Source: Symsagittifera roscoffensis (lineage: Eukaryota > Xenacoelomorpha > Acoela > Convolutidae). Taken from it: 64,000 nt of DNA. The stretch's first letter is position 1, and each line of letters starts with the position of its first letter. A program made the position numbers and the translations under genes. Below are positions 44,901 to 56,900 of this stretch, piece by piece. The DNA is taken from positions 53,460,312-53,524,311 of the forward strand of contig NC_087066.1 of NCBI RefSeq assembly GCF_963678635.1. The letters are read 5' to 3'. Under the pieces are notes generated by a model. It saw only the letters and a list, made by a program, of their open reading frames with translations, was not told where the DNA came from and searched no databases.

Positions 44901-47900
44901 TTAGCTATCACTTTACCCTCATTTCCACAATACACCTTAAACACCCCTCACGACGCTAACGAAACACGCAACTTTGTAGATGAATACGTTTTAATGCCCA
45001 CTCTCTCTTGGACCTCATATTATCATTTTACTAACCCTCTTTGCTTACCTTTATCTAACACTCACATCGATATAGAACGAAATAAGGACATGCTATATCA
45101 ACTCACTACACCACTAACCGCTAGACAGTTTACTTACGTTGGATATAAAAAATCACTAAAAATACACACTGCACCTAGAGCTAATGAATATACACTAGAA
45201 TACTACGATCACAACATCATTAGAGCTAACCAAGATCAATTCCTAGACGACGATCGCTTCGCTAATCCACAAATCACCGAGAAATTTTTCATCAAGACAC
45301 CATATGTATTTACACTAAACATCTTCGACCGAAAGTTTGATCACATTATTTCAGAAGCACTAACAAACACACAAGCATACGAAAGTTTTAAAGAACGCTT
45401 CCAAATCTTTTCACTAACCTTTCATTTCCTTGCACCACACGAAAGAGATTTACACTGCTCACACGATATTATGTTGCGCACTAAACAAACACATACATAC
45501 AGTTACTATCGTTTCATCCAAAATCACTTTGACCTCCACACACCCTCTCGACAACCACACCATCGTTTCCAATTCATCAATTCAAAATACACTTCACCGT
45601 ATTTCCTAAATTTCACATATTGTATTAAAGACACTAACCTCCATGGTATTCTTCGTAATTATGACCCCATAACCCAAATGTACATTTTCTGCCCCATCAC
45701 CAAGACCTTCAACGCCGAAGAATCCCGACCCTTCCTTATCCCGCACGAGTTCCTACAACCTATAGAAATCCCAATTTTAGAATTCATCCACAACACTAAA
45801 TTTAACCACAAATTATATAACTTAATCCAAAACACACCTTATGAGTTTGCAGTAGGCACTGAAGAACTAACCACTATTAAGGCACTTCAATTGCTTTGGC
45901 CACTGCTTCAAACTAAAAATATCATCCGCATCTTAGCTAAACTACTAACAACTTCAGAACTAATTCACGACATCTTCCCCCACGGTTTTTTCCCCGACGA
46001 CTAACAGGTAAGTATGAATTAAGTAAATATTACTAACTAATTAAAATATTGAAAAAACTCACCATTCTTTATTCATGTTTTCTTTAGATTTTTAGCCTTC
46101 ATCCTCGATCATCTGAAAAATTCACAAAAGAAAAATAAAAAATAGCAAACTTCTTCAAAACTGTTTAAGACCCTATTAAACTTTTGCACCAACAATTAAA
46201 TAAATATAATACCAATGCAGTAAATTAATTTATAAAATTTTTCCCCAAAGCAGTAAATCTAATTATGATGAAAATTTGTATCTTAAAATTCCCCCATAAC
46301 TAGCAGTAAATTTCCAAATTCTATGCAGTAAATTAATAAAATGCAATTGCAGTACTAACCTTTTGATATTTTCATTCATTCGCACAGAAATTCTATCCAC
46401 ACTCGCACAGCTCGCCCACGAAGAATTGTTTAAAATAATGAATTTCAGTTTCAAGTTTTCACACTCAACAAATCTAACATACAATAACATGTTTCAAACT
46501 TTCCTTTAACCCGGTTGGAAAGGAATCATATACTAAACAAAACTAACCAACGCAGCTTACTAAATACCACAAATCATAGAATAACAGCATGACTAAGAAA
46601 AGGAAACCAACGGTACCCAAACCGGATTAACCCAGTTTAAAACTGGATAATTTATTCTTTTAAAGACTATTACAAAGTCTTAGAAAGAAATAATAAAACA
46701 CAAAAAAGTCGAAAGACAAACCCATACCACAAACAATTTGATTTTTGAAAAAAGGACACAACCAACGAAACATAAGAAAAACCACAACAAACCCAACATA
46801 AAACGTTGTCACATAACAGGACCCCTCACAAAAAACCGCCTGAAATCATACTCCCACTCCTGGCCTAACCCACCAGGAAGGACGTCCTGAGCATGCTCTA
46901 TAGCCGGCCTAACCCACCGCGCTACATCCACGCTTTGTGACCACACCTTTATTTTTAATAAGAGCTACTCAAGGGTGAGTAACTCTTCAAAATAACCGAA
47001 CTAAAACAAAAAGCTTTTGTGAAAACAACTAACTAAAATCATTATTAAAAAATATTAAACTAATAAAAGTTTTATAAAATGTAAAATCACATGATACAAT
47101 ATATAGATCAGAATACAACACCAAGGACGAACATCAAAAGACAAGACGACCTCACTACACTCGAGAGAGAATGACCAACTACAATCGATATGCCGCTCAC
47201 AATCACAACTCAAAGGATTTAGAGTACGACTTGACTTCGCAGAAAAGGACTTCATTGAACTAGACCAATGACCACCTCGATGTTCAAGTATACGTACAGA
47301 TCCGAGTAACCAGGCATCCCCTCCACGCACAATCTCCACGCCATTCCCAAGCTAGATCAGACACAAAGGAAGTTCTCCCCGAAGAACAGAAAAACCTGAC
47401 ATAGCCAACCATTCTGAAATCAGAATTGATTTTGTTGCAGAGACTCAGTCGTTGTCACAAGAAGAAGCGGAAGAAAATTATGATGTTCGCCAAATACCAA
47501 CGTCCATCATCCACCCTTGAATTACAGAAGAACTGTTCTAAAAAACTCTGTAAAACCCGGATGGGTGGAACCTGATCTAAACTATATTTTATGATTGGAT
47601 AAATTAAATGTTTTACCAATGTAAAGTATTTAATATTAACCAATCATGATCCATCTAACTAACAACCCACTTATTTGTAAGTGCTGAAGTTACTTGTAAT
47701 TTCAGCACCAGAGAGATTTGAATTTAACTTAGAAATTAGTTGGACTCTCCCGAGCACTTCAGCAGCCGCAATAAACCAGTATACCCTAGATCTATTGAGC
47801 CTAGCAGAGACTAGTTAAACAACCTGAGACTAGATAGTATAAGAGTAAGATTAGGATCGGTATTAGACTAAGAAGTTGCACGAATCTATCCGGCCGAAAA

Positions 47901-50900
47901 TAAGATAGCGTGACGAGCAGACGGTGTACCCTATCCGAAATTACTCTATGAGTTATACACTCAAGACATAACTCACAATTACACAATATCATTTTCTGTA
48001 TATTTTCTTAAACAAAAAATCTCTTTTTAATATTAAATTGACGAGTGAAGGCCTGCGAACATAATACATAAAAGCGCCATGAAAGTAGAAAGTACTGAGT
48101 GAAAAAAAAACTTCCAAGGTAGTGTTAAACTAGACTGTGTTTGCCAGAAAAAAAATATTATGGGGGAGGGGGAAGCTAAACGCGTGAAATTACATTAAAG
48201 GAATTAAAAGTTAAAGTCTGGTTGATAAAAATAACCATAAGAGTCCACCTGAAATGAGGCTTGACCAGCTGTGAGTTGCTTAGTTGATCCTGCACTAGCT
48301 TTTCCAGAGTGGGGAGCCAGGATACTGCCAGATGACAGTTCTGCAACACCACCCAGTGTCCGGAAGCAGCCGCGTCCTTAACCTTCTTCTCCGCAATTGG
48401 ACCTTGACCTTGACCCAGTGAAATGGTGATCAGAGTTTGACCTGCGTAACAAATTTGAATCAATAAATACAACTTCAGCTACATTACAAGGCCAAACTGT
48501 GCCATTGTAAAATGTGAATTGTAAGCTGATTCTGTGACAGGCCAAAATCAGATTTGTCGCGGAATCCGCAAAATTGCTACTTTTTTTAAAATCTTCTATG
48601 CTGTTTTAGATTCCAAAACAAATATATAAGACACTGTACCGCTCAAAATTGCTCCAAAATTAGTCTAATTTGTTGTATCCGCAACAGTATTCGCGGAATT
48701 TCGGAACACTTTGTGTTTCTCTGTGTCAAAAAACGGATACCGAAACAATTATGAGAATCCTTCAGTCATCGGCGACCTTTTATTTTTACGACCTTTTTTA
48801 GGCCGACCAAATTGATTTTTCGAGCTCTCCTAAAGCACTTTTGGCAGGTCTTTTTTTTAAAAAAAATTGAAAAAAAGGTCAAAATGCCGTTTTTGGGCAG
48901 TTTTTGGAAAATTTTGACAAAAAAATCGCGTTTTTTGTATATATTGGCGCCGAAGGCGCAATTAGAAAAATTTTAAGGTCGGTAGGCCAAAAATGGAATT
49001 CTTAAAAAGTACCAAAGGGGGACCCTTTGGGTCGGCGGGGGTCGAATCCCTGAAAAAGGGGCGTCCGCCCCCCCCCCCCGCCCCCTACTAAATCCTCCCC
49101 TGTGTTTAAACATGAATGTTTCATTTCTTGCAATACAAAATACAAAAAGACAGAATGGTATTGCTTTTTTTAATATTGCCTATTCGTCATAATTTTTTAG
49201 TTTCTCAGCACACAAACTCTCAGCTGAAAAAAAGGTTAAATTTGTGCGCAAATTATATCTCTCAAATGGATGATAAGTTTCAAAATGTAAATCTGTATAT
49301 TGAATTTTTTTACCATGTGAAAATATTTTACAGAAATTTTCGAACTATGACAAGGAGAGCCGCTAAGTGTGCATGTAGCAACGAATGTTCCGACCAGTCT
49401 TTTGAAAACTACTGTTTAGAAATTTTTTTTCCAAGTTTGTGGTTTTTTCTACTTGGTGTGATAAAAGGATCTGAGGTAAAAATGTAGTTTAGGCCTATTA
49501 GGCAGTCATAGTAATAGGGCAACTTGGACAAAAAATTTTGTGGAAAATGACTAGAAAAACAAAAAAAAATTTTTTAAAATTTTTAAATTTTTTTTGCAGA
49601 AAATTTTTGATTTTTTTGAAGTGTTTGGTTTCCAAAATGACCCAAAAAACTCCGAAAACTAGTTTTACATGCTTAAAATTAAGTTTTAAGGTCTTAAATT
49701 AGGCATAGTTCAGCTGTTGTAGTCTGCTCACTTGCTTTATTTGCTCAAATTAAGACGAAAACTCGAATTTTTTCTCGACACTGGGAACTTTTTTGGAAAT
49801 TTTTTAATGTGATTCAAACCACAACTGAAAGGGCTTTAATATGATATATCACTCAACCCAGTCCGATCATTCTTTGTGCTACTTGATTCTGCGTGGAAAA
49901 CAAAAAGAAAAAAAAACTAAAACACCCGAATACGAAGTTCCTCATCATTTTTAATGTTCGGAACTAAAACAATGAAACTCTTTTTTTTTCTGGAGTACCT
50001 TTTGCGTCCGCGAACTTCTGCAGTGAAGCCATGGGATCTGAGCCGGGGCTGAGGACAAACACGAGGGGTGTGGAACAGTTGCTGTCTATGAAGCTCTTCT
50101 CAAGGTCAAAGGTCGGCGGGTCAACGTATTCTTTGCCCATGCGCTTCACCACAAATTTGATTACCGCCGAGGTTATCTAAAATTACCAAAAATCCTGAAA
50201 ATTTTTTTAAAAAAAAGTTTCGATTTCTATTTCGATCCACAAGTATAATAAAAAATTTACAGAAAAAGTCTTAAGGAAAGATTTCAGACTATTTCCAATT
50301 TGAGTCTTGATACTTGATACGAGTTGCGAGTTGAGTTGTTCAATTGGCCTTTTGATTCTTGAAAAATAGGATAAAATGGACCATAAATGCGATTATTTTC
50401 CTATAAGATTTTTATTTGTGGTTCGTCTGGTAGCATTATGAGGAGCGTTGTTTTGCAAGAAGTGAAGTTTTGTGGTGCGTACTTTGTCGGGCCTGAAACA
50501 CCTGGTGATGATGAGGGTCTGAATGTCGGTCAGCTGGTTTGGCTTCCACCCATCTGGCATCACACTGGAAGGGTCGGCTGCTTCAAACATCTTCTTCCAA
50601 CGCAAGTACTGCAAAATAAGGGAGATATAATAAATTAATTCCGATTCTTATGATTAACAATGCAAATAATATTGCAAAAAAAACTAGTTTTTTTTATACA
50701 AAAGTTGAGGAAATTCGTCGCCTGCAAGGACATTGCTTGTAGACTCAAGCTAAACTTGGTTTCAGGCGTCCTAAAAAACATAAATACATTTGCGGTTAGT
50801 AAGCGACAGGAACAGTAGTTTATGTCCATTCAAATTTTATAACGTTTTTTTTTGGATTTAATTCGAGCGTGCGTTCTAGTTCGTTACTCGGTAAATGATG

Positions 50901-53900
50901 AATTATACTAGATTATCTGTCTAACAAAGCGTTTTTGAGAATAATTTACTATTTATTATTATTATTTGACATATTGAGATTGAAAAGAAAGTTTTCTCAA
51001 GAAGAAAGTATCCAAGAAAACCCAAGTTTTGTTAACTGCTACAAAATTTTCCGAGTGCATGTATTTGGAGGATTCGAGTGTGACAGGATGCATCTTGAAT
51101 TGTTTAATTTCCCCCAACAAGTGACACAGGGAATTTAAATCAGGGTATCAGAATCTTTCAAAGTAAATGAAGAGGTTCCGCATAAAAGATCTAAAACTGC
51201 TAAAAAGTCAAAGCTTGTCTGGGAAAATAGGAGACCGAGCAAATCATTTGAACTCTCATGAGTTTTCTGATGAGTTTTCCTACGTTTCGTTCGAAGTGTT
51301 CTTTGAACCCAGTCATTCGGGGCAGTTCAGCAGCCTTGCATATCTCGTTCCAGGTCTTTTCCGAGAGCCAGTCGGAACAGGGGTTCGGGTAGGGATTGTC
51401 CAAGGTCACGCTTCCAGTGAGGAGGAACCGCAGTTCCTGGTCTTCTATCCTGATAATTTACCCAGACTCTCGACTTAAATGATACGAAATGATTTCTCAC
51501 AATTAGAGTTTGTGATCATCATTTGTGAATCTTTTTCGGCGAACAGAAAGAGATCAATTGTTTTAGGTCGTCTTACGCCTTTTTAATCAACAAAACTATG
51601 AAAAGCTCATCAAATTTTGAATGATAAATTTGAAGCATGATGAATTAGTTAATATTATTTGGATATGATTTTTTTAGCAGATGGAGTTTTCTAGGAAGTT
51701 TACCTTTCGTCAGACTTGTTCACTTGTCCATCTGTCAACCATCCCCTGAAAAAAATTCAGTATGGAGGGTCAAATTTAGGGTCATTTTCGAAGGGTAATT
51801 TAGCCTGAAAACGAAGAATAACATTTTACTGAAGAAAGAACTGACAAGTAGTATAATAAATTTAAAAATATTCAAATTCTATGTCTTAGTTGAGGTTGTT
51901 TCTTTAGTAAGCACCATAGGCAGATTTTTTCGAGGGGGAAGATTTTCAAAAAAAAATTCAAAAATTTTGCCAACCTTTTGTTTTGTTTTCAGGTTGACTA
52001 AATTGATGATATTTAGAGCTCTCCCAAAGCACTAAGAAAACCCTTTCGGCCAATTTTTTTTCTATCAACCTCTGGACCATAAGGATAGGGGATTGTCAAT
52101 TTTATATATATTATTTTATGTGTGTTATACGTTTTATTTTGAATCACTTTCTCGACTTACTTTCCACGGATGATGGAGACGGTGAGTAGGAAGGAGAAGA
52201 GGAGCTTGTCTTTCTCGAAGAGAGATCGACACACATTCTGGTACAAACTAGAACGACAAAAGCACTACAAGTACAACAAAGGGCTCATGTAAACAACACC
52301 CAGGTCCAAAAGAGAACACCTATAAAGTCCAAAACTGCTACGCTTGATATCGTGCCCTATCTGAGTTGTTTGATCAATCTATATTTTTAATCAGGAATTT
52401 TTAGTACAAAAATAAAATGCACCGAAATTTTACCTTTAAAAAATAGGTTCAACATCAGATGTTAACAAGGATAGCTGGTTGCTGTGCAAGTAGCATAGAA
52501 TGTTCCGACCACATTCTCAGAAAAAAATGGTTTCCCTCAAAATAGAGTTTTTTTTGTACGTCTTGTAATGATAGAACTTTACAGACGCGTAAAAATTTAG
52601 TGAATTAGGCATTAACGACTAAAATTGTATTGAAAAATTGAATGAACAAAAATGATAAAAAAAAGTTTCGCCAAATAAGAGAAGCGCTAAATAAGGATTC
52701 CAAAGACTAATAATTCTTTCATAGTAAATTAAGTAATTTTTACCCTAAAATTATTTTGATATATATAGAGAACAGTACGCTATCGCTTTGCTTGCTCGAA
52801 AATAGACGATGAACCAAAAATTTTTAATTTCATTCGAATCACAACTGGAAGGGCTTCAATATGATATATCACTCAACACAGTAGGATGATTTTTTTTGGT
52901 AGCTGATTTTGCGTGGAAAACAACAATAGAAAAAAGTAAAACGCACCCGAATACAAAATTCCTCCCCGTTTGTAATAGTCGGAACAATAAATACCGCCCA
53001 GTTTCTCTGCTAATCAATTTTTGCCAGCAATTTTGGTCGCTTATTAATTTAAAAACAAGACTGCTCGTATCAGGGCGAAGCCCTGAATGTTCCGACTGCC
53101 TTTTAAGTTTTATGGAGCAGCAGTAATAACATAAAAAAATTAAATGAAATAAAATAAAATGAAAGTTTTTTTTTCTAAAATTTGAAATTTTTTTAATGAA
53201 AATCATCCCCCCACACGCCATATAAAGTACAAAAAGAGAGATTTCGTGCCTTGTAATAAATCAATTATGGCAAATAAGCTTCGTTCAACTAATTTGGAAC
53301 GATTTATAAGACGGATTAAATCTCCGCTTACGCGTTAATAGCGCGAATTATATCGCGCGTTAATTGTCCCAAATTGGTCAAAATGGCTAAAATGGCAATC
53401 TTTAAACCCTCAGAACTTTACGAAAAATGATCACAGGTGAAATATCTTTTCAAATTTAAGCTCAGGACAACAATACCTTTTGAATGATATAAAAAAATTC
53501 CGTCAAAAATGGCTAGTTAAAAAGTCGACATTTGTCTGAAGAAAAAAAAAACCCACCCCGAGCACAAATATTCCGTTACTTTCGTATCGAAAGTCGGAAC
53601 AATAATCACAGCAAGTGAGTTTTCTGCGATTCGAAAAGAATCTAAGGAAAGCTATGCAGCCTGTTCAACCATATTCCGTAATTTGGGTGTTATTCTCTCT
53701 CTGTGTAGTGTTTAATTCTTATCCTCATTCCTATTAGTTACACGCCTAGTGTACCGAAACACGCTGATGTTCGCTGATGATAAAAATGCTATTGCAAGGA
53801 CATCGATTCAAAGTTTCATCCAGATTTTGTGAATTTTCAGGTATGGTTAGTTTTATATAAATAATCACTATATCCAGAAGATTTTTTCAAAAAAATTTCA

Positions 53901-56900
53901 ATCATAACTTTGAAAGTAAATGATTTGGTTTCTGTTCTCCTACGACATCTGTAGGTGTTTTGACATCTTTGTTGACAAAAAATTGACTTTCAAGTATCAT
54001 TTTGCAAAAACAGTCTTTAAATTAAAGAGCCTTTATAGTGTTGTTTAAAGATTAAAAAATTCCGATCAAACGCACGCGAAAAAAATTGCTTGTTCATACA
54101 TGCCCATTTTTCCTAAATTAAATTACCTTTGTTCTGTGCAAAACAAAAGGATCAAATGGGGTTCTTGTTGCAGAAATTTGACAACTTTCCAAATGAATGT
54201 CAGTTAAACAGGAGTTTATTGGCCGGAAAAAATTTCGTTGTGACGCTCTTAAATTTTTTCTCCAATCAATGAAAAAAATGTAATCAAACAAATTCAAATC
54301 AAATTCTTACAGTATTAGTAAGTTTCTTTCCAGCAGATTTCAGAAAAACCAATTTGCCCTATGAAATTTAAATATTCATTGCTGAAGAACCGCGTAGCAG
54401 GCTTATGTAAAACGAATACAATTTATTATCAGAAAATCTTGATTGACTGCCCAATCAGCATAATTTTAATTGTGGATAAATTTAAAAACAATTTATATTT
54501 GGAATTGCCCAAGTTAAAAATTTTAAGTTGAAAATTTTTTTTGTAGTTTTGTAAATTTTTTTCAAGAGCTGTCTTGAAAAACAAATTGATTTTGCCGGTC
54601 TTCACTAAAGTCTTTTTCCTCCAAAAATTTCTCTAATAATAGTTTTTCTTACAACGTTTTCTTATAAAAAACCAGCTCAAAAACTAGAAAAAAAAATATT
54701 TTTTCTCATTGAATCAGTAATTTTTGAACTAGGAAGAATGAGACACAAAATCTAACTGTAAAATTTTGTCAGCTGAATCAGCTTTAGGTTTCATTTTTTT
54801 TCGCATTTTTTTCTTTAGTTATGCTCCCAGTGGACATTTAGTACTCCTTATTTTTCTCATGGCAAATAAGTTTGACGACTAAGTTTAATCAATCTTTTTT
54901 TTTGAGAAAAGTTGATGTTTTAAATAATAAGAATATATTGTTATCAAAAGAATTTTGAGTGAAAAAAAAACTGCTCATTGGTACTTTGTTTTGGAAGAAG
55001 AAATGGTAATAATAATATAAATAAATGAAACTTCTTTAAACTAAAAAAAAAAATTTCAGTTTATTTTTCTAATTAAGCAAAAAAAAAAAATCAAATTGAA
55101 AAACATCAAGCAAAACTGCTAGCTTGATTAATTGAAAAACACCCTCCATGCAACGCTCGTCATTCAATTTACCCCGAATTTGCAAACATCCATTTTTTTG
55201 TCTTTTTATGTAGCAGTTTCAATTACGAAGCAAAATAAAAAACTTTTTTTTTCTCACTTTGATACAATTTTTTCAAAAGGCTAACCTAATTTGGGCCACC
55301 TGGATCAATGATTGTTTTTTTTCTTCAATTCGCTGGGAAATCTAGAAGTTAAAATGGATTTTTGAAACTAAAAATCACGCTATTTTGTTTACACCACTTG
55401 CATTTTTGTTGCTAATTTGTTGTGGTAACTTATCTTTCGTTTTGTAAATGAATTTCAAGTCAACCTAGAAATATCTGAATTATCCGAAACAGCATGTCCG
55501 CTGTTTCCGCGTGTGATTTCGAATACAGTAAGCGTATTGAGCTTGAATTAAAATTGAGATGTTTTTAAAAAACAGGTGGGCTAAATATCACAAACCATTT
55601 TTTTGTATTTTGCTGCAATCAAGAAAAATTGCGACGGAAAAACTGACGCAACAAAAAAGACAAAACTGTCAACGTAGTCAGTTTTTTCCCGTAATTTGTA
55701 TCGTAGAAATGATTTTAACCTGAAGGTGAAGTCTCTATTGAGAAAGTGCATCCGTTTTTCCAAATTGTTCTTTTGGTTTGTCTTCTCCAGCGTCTGTAAC
55801 AAAATCAGAGCTCAATTTTGACTCAATTTTTCAAGATATCTCAAGAAAAAGAAACTTAGTTATTTACAATTTAAATCAAATTCATCTTATGTTCAAGACC
55901 TTTTATCACCGACGTGAGTTTCCCTCAGCGCTTTTGTTCTAGTTGCTAATATATATTAATCGACTTTTCCTTTGATACTGATAAACAGAAATGATGATTC
56001 TCAGAAAAATCCAACTATATTTTGGAAAACCAAAGTTCTCAAAATATTTTTTTTCTTGAAGTTTTTAAATTTTGGTTAAAAAGCTATGAACGTTTTTTTC
56101 TAGTTTGAAATGAATTCAAGTTTTTTGAAAGCGAGACCTTTAAAAGTGTTGCGTACCTGCACGAATAGCTTGATATAGAAGTCGAGACTGAATTGATACA
56201 TTGGGTCAATGGAGGTCAAACTGGTTGACACGAAGAACATCAAGGCGGAGTGAACAGATACGGGGATGTATTTGTTCCTCACCTGCAGATTGAGAAAAAA
56301 AGTATGTTTTTGTATAAGCAAACATACAAAAATATGCACAAATTACAAGACAAAGACAATCAAGTCAGTTTGTAAATATCAAAAAATGTTCTGATTACAA
56401 AAATTTTAGCTGAAATATGCATCAAAAAGTTTTCTGATTACAAAACTTTCGCTGAAGTATGCATCAAAAGTATATAACCATCACCAGGGGCGGATCTAGG
56501 ATTTTCGAAAATTTGGACAACCTTTTTTTTTTTTTACAAAACTGATTACAAAACTTTCGCTGAAGTATGCATCAAAAGTATATAACCGCCACCAGGGGCG
56601 GATCTAGGATTTTCTCGAGGGGGGGGGGAGGATTTTCGAAAATTTGGACAACCTTTTTTTTTTTTTTAGGTCGATCAGATTGATTTTCCGAGCTCTCCCA
56701 AAGCAGTAAAAAAAACCCTGTTTTGGCCAAATTTTCTGCGCCGCAGTCAATTTTTTGAAAAAACAGGTCAAAAAAGCCGTTTTTGGGCACTTTTTGGAAA
56801 ATTTTGACAGAAAAAACGCGTTAGGGTCGGTCGGCCAAAAATGGATTTCTTAAAAAGTACCAAAGGGGGGACCCTTTGGGTTGGCAAGGGTTCGAATCCC

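Larger units (their letters stand above)
32574..47975 (+). mobile_element. 15.4-kb Ty3/gypsy-type LTR element with env and extra ORFs
   Basis: Bounded by 410-bp LTRs that start TGGAACCTG and end AACTCA. The host tetramer CAAT is duplicated at 32570-32573 and 47976-47979. Order: LTR, leader, small basic ORF, gag-like ORF, truncated pol (RT thumb, RNase H, integrase), two tiny hydrophobic ORFs, ATG-less ORF, env-like ORF, unknown 599-residue ORF, small intron, 3' leader, LTR. The order RT-RNaseH-integrase and the D,D-35-E spacing place it with Ty3/gypsy (Metaviridae). The plus strand is A- and C-rich and G-poor throughout, unlike the T-rich host strand. It is antisense to the dynein gene. Env-bearing Ty3-related elements are known, for example insect errantiviruses and the Tor elements of the larvacean Oikopleura dioica; whether this is one of those lineages cannot be decided by eye. 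Confidence 0.95.

Noticed and set aside
49116..49487. 123-codon ORF with a CACSNECS stretch
   Set aside because: It crosses a repeat end (AATGTTCCGACC) and has no conserved domain; likely chance.
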